This document shows, piece after piece, positions 1-5,143 of a DNA stretch of 8,155 nt; position 1 is the stretch's first letter; the number at the start of each line of letters is the position of its first letter. The stretch lies in assembly GCA_023246885.1 (NCBI GenBank), contig JAHFHN010000031.1, positions 1-8,155 of the forward strand, in the 5' to 3' direction. This stretch comes from Microcaldota archaeon. GTDB lineage: Archaea > Micrarchaeota > Micrarchaeia > Norongarragalinales > UBA8480. The notes under the pieces are model-generated. The model saw nothing but the letters and a program-made list of their open reading frames with translations. It was not told the DNA's origin and searched no databases. Both the position numbers and the translations under genes were made by a program.

Positions 1-399
1 CCCAAGTTTTTTTTCATCGTCAAAAAATAAAACAGGTAAACCAAAATCTACAGCAAGCGAAATCAATACACCACGCATTGCATTTTCACTAAGCCGAAAA
101 AATTCTCTGCCAACGATGCACAACAACGGACGCTCTACATTTTCAAGGAGATTCTTCACTTGTTCAAATAACCTTCCATCTAAAACACTCGCTTCAAAAT
201 CATCAGCAGTTTTTCGCTCAATTGCAACTCTTGGCGATAAAATAAAATCAGATACTTCAAGTCGCTGTGGCTTGAGTGAAGCACCCATAACGAACAAGGT
301 TTTTGCTGCTTCGCTTTTTAATTCTCGATCATCTACGAAAATAAGTGGTTTGCCGGTTTTTCTAATCTCTTCTAAATCAAATTCAACGACGTTGTTCAA
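1..399 (-). CDS. ERCC4/XPF-type nuclease, second half of a split Hef (3' end outside window)
   Basis: This reading frame encodes the nuclease half of an archaeal Hef/XPF endonuclease, a metal-dependent enzyme that cuts branched or fork DNA. The 133 visible residues carry the ERCC4 signature: VDDRE at residues 22-26, an Asp at 51, and ERKTADDF at 61-68, followed by DGRLFEQ at 74-80 and AMRG at 107-110. This is the VDxRE...D...ERKxxxD metal-binding set, and it looks intact. I chose a TTG start at 397-399. An in-frame TGA lies just upstream, the first in-frame ATG (residue 38) would remove the VDDRE motif, and a GGTGA Shine-Dalgarno site lies 9 nt before the TTG, inside the end of the helicase gene. 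The helicase stop codon is 5 nt upstream in another frame, so the two genes are probably co-transcribed and translationally coupled. In euryarchaeal Hef the two parts form one polypeptide. The usual C-terminal helix-hairpin-helix dimer domain would lie beyond the window. Function is confident; the exact start is less so. Confidence 0.88.
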   Translation of the reverse strand, partial: MNNVVEFDLEEIRKTGKPLIFVDDRELKSEAAKTLFVMGASLKPQRLEVSDFILSPRVAIERKTADDFEASVLDGRLFEQVKNLLENVERPLLCIVGREFFRLSENAMRGVLISLAVDFGLPVLFFDDEKKLG

Positions 400-404
400 A
401 TTAT

Positions 405-1940
405 TTATTCACCATCACTGAAATCTTGCATTGTTAATTGTGGCAAGTTTTTTAAAGTTTCATTCATTTTCTTTTCTTTGCGTCGAGAAATCCAGTGAAA
501 AGCCTCGTCTTTTGTTCCTTTTGCAACAAGCACAATCACTTTGCCACTTTTTGTCCTTCCTGCACGGCCACGGCGTTGAATTAAACGAATTTCAGATGGA
601 ACTGCTTCAAAAAATACAACGAGGTCAACAGTTGTTAAGTCTAAACCTTCTTCACCTACACTAGTGCAAACAAGTATTGGAAATTCTCTGCTCTTGAATT
701 GTTCAACAACCGCAAGTTGTTTTTTTTGCGTCATCCCAGAACCGTTTTTTATGCTCCTACCAACTAGTGACTTTGCACCCAGATTTTTTTCGTTTAATAG
801 TGAGACAATTTTTTCAACTGAATCGCGAAAATGCGCAAAGATAATGACACTCTGGTTGTTTTCAACGGCATGCTTCGCTAGATCTTGTAGCACTCCAAAT
901 TTCGGGTGGTCAACACCGGCTTTAATCAAACTTTCAGCCACCACAACTACTTTTTGCAATCTGAAATCGCTTGTTAATTCTCTAGCTGCTTTACTTGGCT
1001 TGTCGCGACCGTAAAGTGATTTAAGAAAAGATAAGAGTGAAGAAACCCCTTGGGAATCAAGCACGTCTAATGCGTGTAAAATCGATAGAGTCTTTGCTTG
1101 TACAGTTAATGCACGATAACCTGCAGAGTTTTTTGATAAACCACGCAAAATAGTTGCACGCAGAGCTAACAAGTCACGCTTGTTGACTTGATTTGCATCT
1201 GCAGATTGTAAAAACCCACTGCGTTTTAACTCTTGAAGCGAATCGCGCAAAATATCAGTTAGCAAATCGCGCGCCTGTTTCATCTCTTGCGGAAGTGGGA
1301 TAAACTCCCATTCAACCCCAACTGGTTGGATGTATTCACTCACATCAGAATCAGATTCATTCCTAACAAATAGGTTGGTTACTCCTAGGTTTTTACAAAT
1401 CTCTTTTATTTTTTCTTTTTCAGAAGAAGGAGAAGCAGTTAAGCCGAGCAATAAAGGCGATGGCTTTACTCGCATTGCTTGTTGTGCTATGAACGAATAT
1501 GAATATTCGCCAACTGCGCGGTGTACTTCATCGAATACAATTAGCGCAAAATCTTTTAGATCTACTCGAGATGAAAGCACATCATTTTCAATTGCTTGTG
1601 GAGTGGCACAAATCACTTTCACTGAAGATAACAAAGGCAGACGCTTTTCTGGAGATAATTCTCCAGTTAACAGACAAGCATTGTCTCCAAGTTGAAGCGT
1701 TTCTTGAATTTTTTTAAACTGTTGGTCTGCCAATGGTTTTGTTGGTGCTAAAAACAAAGCGCGATTATTTTGATTGCGACGCAAGACTTCTGCTAATACT
1801 AACATTGCGACATACGTTTTTCCAAGTGCAGTTGGCATTACAACTAGCGTGTTGCCTTTTTCTATTACAGAACACGCAGCATCAAGTTGGTACTTTCGGG
1901 GTTCAAAGCCATTTAGTTTAAGATCAAGGAGATTAAGCAT
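405..1940 (-). CDS. hef: Hef-type superfamily 2 DNA helicase (FANCM/Mph1-like), helicase half only
   Basis: This 511-residue protein is an ATP-dependent branched-DNA helicase of the Hef/FANCM group, acting at stalled forks. Motifs in order are KYQ (16-18), Walker A MPTALGKT (35-42), APTKPL (65-70), TGE (92-94), ATPQ (112-115), Walker B DEVH (137-140), TAS (168-170), a helical insert at about 220-325, IIFAHFRDS (366-374), TSVGEEGLD (426-434) and QRRGRAGR (455-462). The C-terminus carries QLTMQDF (501-507), which resembles a PCNA-interacting PIP box. The frame stays open up to a TTG at 2021, but that would add 27 hydrophobic residues absent from the family and overlap the regulator gene, so I start at the ATG at 1938-1940. 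No Shine-Dalgarno site is visible there; an A/T-rich element centred about 30 nt upstream suggests leaderless initiation. Odd points: the nuclease is in the next gene, and Walker A has Ala where Hef proteins usually have Gly. Confidence 0.93.
   Translation of the reverse strand: MLNLLDLKLNGFEPRKYQLDAACSVIEKGNTLVVMPTALGKTYVAMLVLAEVLRRNQNNRALFLAPTKPLADQQFKKIQETLQLGDNACLLTGELSPEKRLPLLSSVKVICATPQAIENDVLSSRVDLKDFALIVFDEVHRAVGEYSYSFIAQQAMRVKPSPLLLGLTASPSSEKEKIKEICKNLGVTNLFVRNESDSDVSEYIQPVGVEWEFIPLPQEMKQARDLLTDILRDSLQELKRSGFLQSADANQVNKRDLLALRATILRGLSKNSAGYRALTVQAKTLSILHALDVLDSQGVSSLLSFLKSLYGRDKPSKAARELTSDFRLQKVVVVAESLIKAGVDHPKFGVLQDLAKHAVENNQSVIIFAHFRDSVEKIVSLLNEKNLGAKSLVGRSIKNGSGMTQKKQLAVVEQFKSREFPILVCTSVGEEGLDLTTVDLVVFFEAVPSEIRLIQRRGRAGRTKSGKVIVLVAKGTKDEAFHWISRRKEKKMNETLKNLPQLTMQDFSDGE
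408..414 (-). promoter_or_regulatory. Shine-Dalgarno site for the Hef nuclease TTG start
   Basis: The minus strand reads ATGGTGAATAA across the end of the helicase gene. Its GGTGA core (408-412) matches the archaeal anti-Shine-Dalgarno sequence and stands 8 to 9 nt before the TTG at 397-399. The same GGTGA core precedes the ATG at 4881. It is the main support for non-ATG initiation of the nuclease. Confidence 0.6.
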
Positions 1941-1964
1941 TTCAATAATACACGCACATAGTAC

Positions 1965-1975
1965 AAATAGATAAA
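1965..1975 (-). promoter_or_regulatory. Weak TATA-like element upstream of the helicase
   Basis: The minus strand reads TTTATCTATTT here, centred 30 nt before the helicase ATG at 1940, in the 64-nt gap after the regulator gene. The spacing fits a leaderless or near-leaderless transcript. The helicase could also be read from the upstream regulator promoter, so this is tentative. Confidence 0.35.
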
Positions 1976-2004
1976 CAAGCAAAAAAGGCTTTGTGCGGGA
2001 ATCA

Positions 2005-2436
2005 TTATTTAACTGTTTCAAAAACAGCCATTGTTAGGGTTTGGTTAACTCCCTCAACTTTGCGAATAGCATCAATTACTAACATTCCAACGTCGTTTAT
2101 AGAAGCAGCGCGAACTTTAACTAGGAAATCCCACTGGCCGGAAATGATTTGTACTTCGTAAACGCCAGATAACTCTGCTATTTTTCTCGCAACTTCATGT
2201 TGATCTAAGTTAGCTGAACGATCATAAGTAACAAGTGCCAAGGCAGTTACAGGCAAACCTAGTTTAGCATAGTCAAGCTCCACTGTAAAGCGTTTAATCA
2301 CACCGTTTTTTTTCAGTTTATCTAACCTATCATGTACAGTTACTCTCGGAATGCCTGTGCTTCTTGAAATAAGTGCAGTAGACTGTCTACTATTGCGGCT
2401 TAATTCATCTAAAATTCGACTATCTTTATCATCCAT
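2005..2436 (-). CDS. Lrp/AsnC family transcriptional regulator
   Basis: This 143-residue protein is a feast/famine regulator of the Lrp/AsnC type. It has an N-terminal winged helix-turn-helix (about residues 1-50, with the recognition helix in the stretch SRSTGIPRVTVHDRLDKL) and a C-terminal RAM ligand-binding domain (about 66-143, including the ISGQWDFLVKV turn at 98-108). Such proteins form dimers or octamers and respond to amino acids; the ligand cannot be read from the sequence. An ATG at 2454 would add six residues, but a TATA box is centred 26-27 nt before the ATG at 2434-2436. That is the textbook spacing for a leaderless transcript, and the first ATG would lie inside the promoter, so I chose the inner start. 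The resulting N-terminus, MDDKDSRILDEL, also looks typical of the family. It stands upstream of the helicase on the same strand and divergent from the histone gene, so autoregulation or histone control is possible. Confidence 0.93.
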   Translation of the reverse strand: MDDKDSRILDELSRNSRQSTALISRSTGIPRVTVHDRLDKLKKNGVIKRFTVELDYAKLGLPVTALALVTYDRSANLDQHEVARKIAELSGVYEVQIISGQWDFLVKVRAASINDVGMLVIDAIRKVEGVNQTLTMAVFETVK

Positions 2437-2456
2437 ATACAGATTGTCGACCATTC

Positions 2457-2468
2457 AAATATAAATAA
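2457..2468 (-). promoter_or_regulatory. TATA box of the Lrp-type regulator gene
   Basis: The minus strand reads TTATTTATATTT, a good archaeal TATA box. Its centre lies 26 to 27 nt upstream of the A of the ATG at 2436, which predicts a leaderless mRNA starting at that codon and settles the start choice. Confidence 0.65.
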
Positions 2469-2469
2469 G

Positions 2470-2506
2470 TTGTTAAGGCCCACATTTGTTCGATTTTCTT
2501 TAACAA
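2470..2506. repeat. Inverted repeat in the regulator-histone intergenic region
   Basis: TTGTTAA (2470-2476) and TTAACAA (2500-2506) form 7-bp inverted arms separated by 23 bp. The pair stands just upstream of the regulator's TATA box and between the two divergent promoters. It could be an operator for a dimeric regulator such as the Lrp-type protein next door. Short A/T-rich arms also arise by chance, so this is a suggestion only. Confidence 0.3.
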
Positions 2507-2522
2507 ACACATAGTAAGTCAT

Positions 2523-2536
2523 GAAACGCGAAACGC
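2523..2536. repeat. Tandem heptamer directly upstream of the histone TATA box
   Basis: GAAACGC occurs twice back to back (2523-2529 and 2530-2536). The second copy runs into the position where TFB would contact DNA upstream of the TATA element at 2542-2547. It may be a binding site for a regulator of histone expression. Confidence 0.35.
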
Positions 2537-2541
2537 AGCTA

Positions 2542-2547
2542 TTATAA
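2542..2547 (+). promoter_or_regulatory. TATA box of the histone operon
   Basis: TTATAA within CTATTATAAG predicts a transcript start near 2571. That gives a leader of about 17 nt containing the GGTGG Shine-Dalgarno site at 2577-2581, 6 nt before the histone ATG. Confidence 0.5.
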
Positions 2548-2587
2548 GCCGCCATTCTCTCATTTAAACCATCGAAGGTGGTTTTCT

Positions 2588-2800
2588 ATGGAAACAAAAG
2601 CAAATCTACCCGTTGCACCAGTTGAACGGTTGATCAGAAAAGCAGGAGCAGAGCGCGTCTCACCAGATGCAGCTGAAGCACTTGGAGACGTTCTTGAAAA
2701 CTACGCACTTGATTTAGCACAAAAAGCAGCTCAACTTGCTAGGCACGCAGGAAGAAAAACAGTAACCGCACAAGACATTAAACTCGCAGCGAGGCAGTAA
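2588..2800 (+). CDS. Archaeal histone (HMf family)
   Basis: This 70-residue protein is an archaeal core histone that wraps and compacts DNA as dimers stacked into larger particles. It contains one histone fold. Helix 1 is about 11-19, followed by AGAERVS (19-25), the long helix 2 at about 28-52, the loop HAGRKT (53-58) and a short helix 3 at 60-69. The [16 protein letters not shown] and ARHAGRKT stretches closely follow methanogen HMfB, and the DNA-contacting Arg/Lys/Thr of the GRKT loop are present. It has a five-residue N-terminal extension compared with HMfB and ends in AARQ, without the usual basic tail. The start is supported by GGTGG 6 nt before the ATG. Only 3 nt separate its stop from the next ATG, so it forms an operon with the RqcH-like gene. 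Identification is very secure. Confidence 0.97.
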   Translation: METKANLPVAPVERLIRKAGAERVSPDAAEALGDVLENYALDLAQKAAQLARHAGRKTVTAQDIKLAARQ

Positions 2801-2803
2801 AAA

Positions 2804-3925
2804 ATGCAATCAATGGGCAACTGGGATTATGGAGCAATTGTAGCTGAATTACAAACCTTAGTTGGAGCTAGGTTCGACAAATTTTACATTTGTGCAAATA
2901 ACAACGAGGATAAAAATAGCCAGAAATCGAATTTGTTAAAATTAAGAAAAAATGGTGCAGTCAATATAATTGCAGAAGCTGGCCGCCTGCATGTTGTTCA
3001 GCAAATGCCTGAGACAATGGAAACTCCCCCCCAATTCGCAATGGTGGTGCGCAAATGGTTGAACAACGCAATACTTACCAAAGTTGAACAAATAAACGGC
3101 GACCGAATTGTTAGCTTTGAATTCGATGCAAAAGAAGGAAAGTTCTACCTAGTGTTTGAACTATTCGCAAAAGGAAACACAATATTGCTTAACAAAGAAA
3201 AGAAAATCATCGACGTATTAAAGCGAGAAGAATATGCAGATAGAAAATTAAAACAAAGAGAACCTTACGCCACCCCACCATCAAAAAAAGATATTGAAAA
3301 CTTAGCGGCTATTGATTTCAAACCAGCTGGGAACACGGTTTCTGCTATTGCTAGTGTGGTAAATGTACCGCCGTTGTACGTTGAAGAGGCAGTTAGTAGA
3401 ACAAAGTGTTCGCCAAACGTTTCAGAGTTAAGTGAAAACGACAAAGTAAAATTAATAAGTGAACTAAAACACATCAGGCAAGAGTATTCCCCAGTTGTTT
3501 ATTTGGAAAATAGCAAGCCACTTGCGTTTGCATTTACTGAGTTAAAAAAATTCAGTGAAAGTGAAGCGCAAAAATTCGATTCATTTTCAACTTGCCTTGA
3601 ATATTATTACAACAACACAACAGCAGATATAACCGTAAAGACAAATTCGAAGCCAGCTAAAGTTGACAAAAACACCACTAGACTTGAAGCGCAACATAAA
3701 GCAGTGGCGGAATACACTCAACGAGATAGTGAAACTAGCAAAATCGCAGATTATTTAACAGCTAATTATGAGTTTTTCGACGAAGTGCTAAATACAACAT
3801 CACAATTAATTAATCGAAAAGCAAATGAAACTGAAATTGAAAAACATTTAACCGATTTAGTAAAAAGACAGGGAGTAAAAGTCGAAATAAAAGTAAAAAA
3901 CGGAAAAATAGAAGTTACTGCTTAA
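2804..3925 (+). CDS. NEMF/Tae2/RqcH-like protein lacking the NFACT-R domain
   Basis: The 373-residue protein belongs to the Rqc2/NEMF/RqcH (NFACT) family. In ribosome quality control these proteins bind 60S/50S subunits with stalled peptidyl-tRNA and direct C-terminal tailing. It has an NFACT-N domain at about 1-170, with the Asp-Arg pair needed for tailing in characterised members (D100-R101, in GDRIVSFEF), an HhH-like region at about 176-230, and a linker ending in FDSFSTCLEYYY. A shortened coiled-coil region follows at about 285-350, then VKVEIKVKNGKIEV near the end. Full archaeal homologues are about 650 residues and continue into NFACT-R (DUF814). Here the frame stops where that domain should begin, with no NFACT-R remnant after it, because the next gene converges from the other strand. 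The ATG at 2804 has GAGG 9 nt upstream; an alternative ATG at 2813 is badly placed. It is co-transcribed with the histone. Confidence 0.88.
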   Translation: MQSMGNWDYGAIVAELQTLVGARFDKFYICANNNEDKNSQKSNLLKLRKNGAVNIIAEAGRLHVVQQMPETMETPPQFAMVVRKWLNNAILTKVEQINGDRIVSFEFDAKEGKFYLVFELFAKGNTILLNKEKKIIDVLKREEYADRKLKQREPYATPPSKKDIENLAAIDFKPAGNTVSAIASVVNVPPLYVEEAVSRTKCSPNVSELSENDKVKLISELKHIRQEYSPVVYLENSKPLAFAFTELKKFSESEAQKFDSFSTCLEYYYNNTTADITVKTNSKPAKVDKNTTRLEAQHKAVAEYTQRDSETSKIADYLTANYEFFDEVLNTTSQLINRKANETEIEKHLTDLVKRQGVKVEIKVKNGKIEVTA

Positions 3926-3936
3926 AGTTAAGCAGT
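3917..3936. repeat. 20-bp inverted repeat spanning two convergent stop codons
   Basis: ACTGCTTAAAGTTAAGCAGT consists of perfect 9-bp arms around a 2-bp centre. The left arm contains the TAA of the RqcH-like gene and the right arm contains the TAA of the PRC-barrel gene, so both proteins end in Thr-Ala. A 2-nt loop is too tight for a normal hairpin, though a longer loop with a shorter stem is possible. It may act as a bidirectional transcript end or a protein-binding site. Confidence 0.6.
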
Positions 3937-4191
3937 TTGTGCAGCTAACCCTCTTCGGTCAACTACCATAACATCTTTAACGTCAAGCACAGCACTGTAA
4001 GGAATTGTAACAACCCCCTCTGGCCCTGCTTTCATTGCCATTGAAGAGTCTGGATTTGGTTCAACAATTACGCTGTCGAGTTTGCCGTTTAGTTCGTTTA
4101 CGTATAAGTCAACGATTCGGCCAAGCTCTTCGCCGTCAGTTGTGATTATTCTTTTTCCTGCTAGTTGTTTTGCAATTGCGTATTTGGCCAT
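3928..4191 (-). CDS. PRC-barrel domain protein
   Basis: This 87-residue protein is a stand-alone PRC-barrel, a small beta-barrel fold found in photosynthetic reaction centre H subunits and in the ribosome maturation factor RimM. Archaea often carry short single-domain versions whose role is not established, although links to RNA processing and cell division have been proposed. The family pattern is clear: AKQLAGKRIITTDGEELGRIVDL (residues 7-29, a sheet with a Gly turn), the strand KLDSVIVEP (37-45), and VTIPYSAVLDVKDVMVV (61-77), where most relatives have Gly-Asp in place of Lys-Asp. A GAGGT Shine-Dalgarno site lies at 4203-4207, 11 nt before the ATG. The gene converges on the RqcH-like gene with only 2 nt between stop codons. 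The product is soluble, with no signal or membrane segment. Confidence 0.88.
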   Translation of the reverse strand: MAKYAIAKQLAGKRIITTDGEELGRIVDLYVNELNGKLDSVIVEPNPDSSMAMKAGPEGVVTIPYSAVLDVKDVMVVDRRGLAAQTA

Positions 4192-4243
4192 ATTGAAAAT
4201 CTACCTCGATAATCTTAATTATGTTATAACAAAGCACTGCAAA

Positions 4244-4253
4244 GTTTAAAAAC
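4244..4253 (-). promoter_or_regulatory. Possible TATA element for the PRC-barrel gene
   Basis: The minus strand reads GTTTTTAAAC. It would place the transcript start near 4222 and include the GAGGT site in a leader of about 31 nt. A second candidate, TTATAA at 4224-4229, would start the transcript downstream of that Shine-Dalgarno site and fits less well. Confidence 0.3.
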
Positions 4254-4265
4254 GATATCTTACTA

Positions 4266-4766
4266 TCATTTTTTCTTCTTGCCTGGCTTTTGCACCGGCT
4301 TTTTGGCTGGTTTCGCAACTGGCTTAATTGGCCTCACTTGTTTAGATGATTTAGCGGGTTTTGGACCTTTTGAAACTTTTTGCTTTCCACCTTTTTTCTC
4401 ATCTAAAATTGTGCTTTGAAGCCGTTTTTCAATATCTTCAATTTTTACCCGTGGCGCTTCTTCTTCAACATCTTCAACATATTCGAGCGGGTCAACTTGA
4501 ACTGCGCTTTCGCTTCTAAACCCACAGCGGTTACAAACCTGTACCTCGGGGGCAAAACCAGGTATGTCAATTTTTCTAATTGCTAAATCACTAGAACCAC
4601 AGCGTGGGCACAAAGCAAGTTTTGGAGCACCCACATCTTGCTCGCCTTCTGCTTTAACCATTGAATCAACCTTAGCGAGTTCAGCTTCTAAGCTTTGCTT
4701 CTTTTGGCCATGCACTTTTGCGGCGGTATTTTCAGCGTTCTTCAGTTTCTTTGATTTGTTTGACAT
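4266..4766 (-). CDS. Zinc-ribbon protein with acidic linker and Lys/Pro-rich tail, function unknown
   Basis: I do not recognise this 166-residue protein as a named family, but its layout is clear. A Lys-rich, probably helical N-terminus (1-40) is followed by a C4 zinc ribbon with CPRCG at 53-57 and CNRCG at 78-82, separated by 21 residues. An acidic linker follows (92-104), then a mixed helical stretch around KIEDIEKRLQSTI (108-120) and a strongly basic tail (124-166) rich in Lys-Pro steps and ending in four Lys. Zinc ribbons of this type occur in archaeal transcription and translation factors, and the tail resembles those of linker histones or ribosomal proteins, so nucleic-acid binding is a reasonable inference. 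A weak GGAAG (4774-4778) precedes the ATG by 7 nt. The gene is divergent from the 83-residue protein gene across a palindromic TATA element. That it is a real gene is very likely; its role is open. Confidence 0.82.
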   Translation of the reverse strand: MSNKSKKLKNAENTAAKVHGQKKQSLEAELAKVDSMVKAEGEQDVGAPKLALCPRCGSSDLAIRKIDIPGFAPEVQVCNRCGFRSESAVQVDPLEYVEDVEEEAPRVKIEDIEKRLQSTILDEKKGGKQKVSKGPKPAKSSKQVRPIKPVAKPAKKPVQKPGKKKK

Positions 4767-4799
4767 AAAAATTCTTCCGAGTTGTTATTTAGGATAGCT

Positions 4800-4807
4800 A
4801 TTTAAAT
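4800..4807. promoter_or_regulatory. Palindromic TATA element between two divergent genes
   Basis: ATTTAAAT is a perfect palindrome that can read as a TATA box on either strand. For the minus strand it predicts a start near 4777, 12 nt before the zinc-ribbon ATG. For the plus strand it predicts a start near 4831, giving a 50-nt leader to the ATG at 4881. One element may serve both genes. Confidence 0.4.
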
Positions 4808-4880
4808 ATCGTTTCGGTAACGAGCTATGTAAACGATTTTAGCTAGCAAAGTGAAAATTGAAACCGAATTGGTGATTAAA

Positions 4881-5132
4881 ATGAAAGTAAAAGAAGAAGT
4901 GTTAAAAGTAATTGACGCATTGAAAAACGCCGGCTTTACTCCAGTAGACGCTGTTTTCGAAGGGGCAGTGGGAGTAAAAGAAGATACTACATTGACATTT
5001 ATGGACAAATTAAACGACAATAACCTCGTTTCAGGCGTAGTTCGGGTAATTTATTCAAGTGGAGACGAACAAGTGCGATTCGTTGAAATTCCAGTTGGCC
5101 AACCACAAGGACAAGCAGAAGAACCACAATAA
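4881..5132 (+). CDS. Small acidic protein of unknown function
   Basis: This 83-residue protein is not recognised. The start is taken as the ATG at 4881 because GGTGA (4871-4875) stands 5 nt upstream, an excellent Shine-Dalgarno site. A GTG at 4851 would add ten residues, which include the Shine-Dalgarno region. The protein begins with a probable amphipathic helix (KVKEEVLKVIDALKNAG, residues 2-18), followed by an alternating hydrophobic pattern that predicts beta strands: FTPVDAVFEG, DTTLTFMDKL, VSGVVRVIYS and VRFVEIPV. It ends in a Gln/Pro/Glu-rich, probably disordered tail (about 73-83). There are no Cys residues, signal peptide or membrane helix. It is divergent from the zinc-ribbon gene and converges on DUF63 with an 11-nt gap. 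Coding status rests on the Shine-Dalgarno site, uninterrupted frame and protein-like composition. Confidence 0.75.
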   Translation: MKVKEEVLKVIDALKNAGFTPVDAVFEGAVGVKEDTTLTFMDKLNDNNLVSGVVRVIYSSGDEQVRFVEIPVGQPQGQAEEPQ

Positions 5133-5143
5133 TTCTTAAACAG

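Noticed and set aside
116..421. Plus-strand 101-residue open frame at the left end
   Set aside because: It is antisense to the ERCC4 nuclease, whose catalytic motifs are intact on the minus strand. The plus-strand product is Ser/Lys-rich with no recognisable motif.
1941..2021. Hydrophobic 27-residue N-terminal extension of the helicase, possibly a signal anchor
   Set aside because: It depends on a TTG inside the preceding gene, is absent from Hef proteins as I know them, and a helicase has no reason to be membrane-anchored. The ATG at 1940 fits the family N-terminus.
3026..3032. Run of seven C in the RqcH-like gene, and seven G near 6679-6685 in Trm5, as possible frameshift sites
   Set aside because: The frame stays intact across both runs and the flanking protein motifs match their families, so no shift is needed.
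4136..4318. 60-residue minus-strand frame between the PRC-barrel and zinc-ribbon genes
   Set aside because: It overlaps both better-supported genes in another frame and covers the PRC-barrel promoter and Shine-Dalgarno site.
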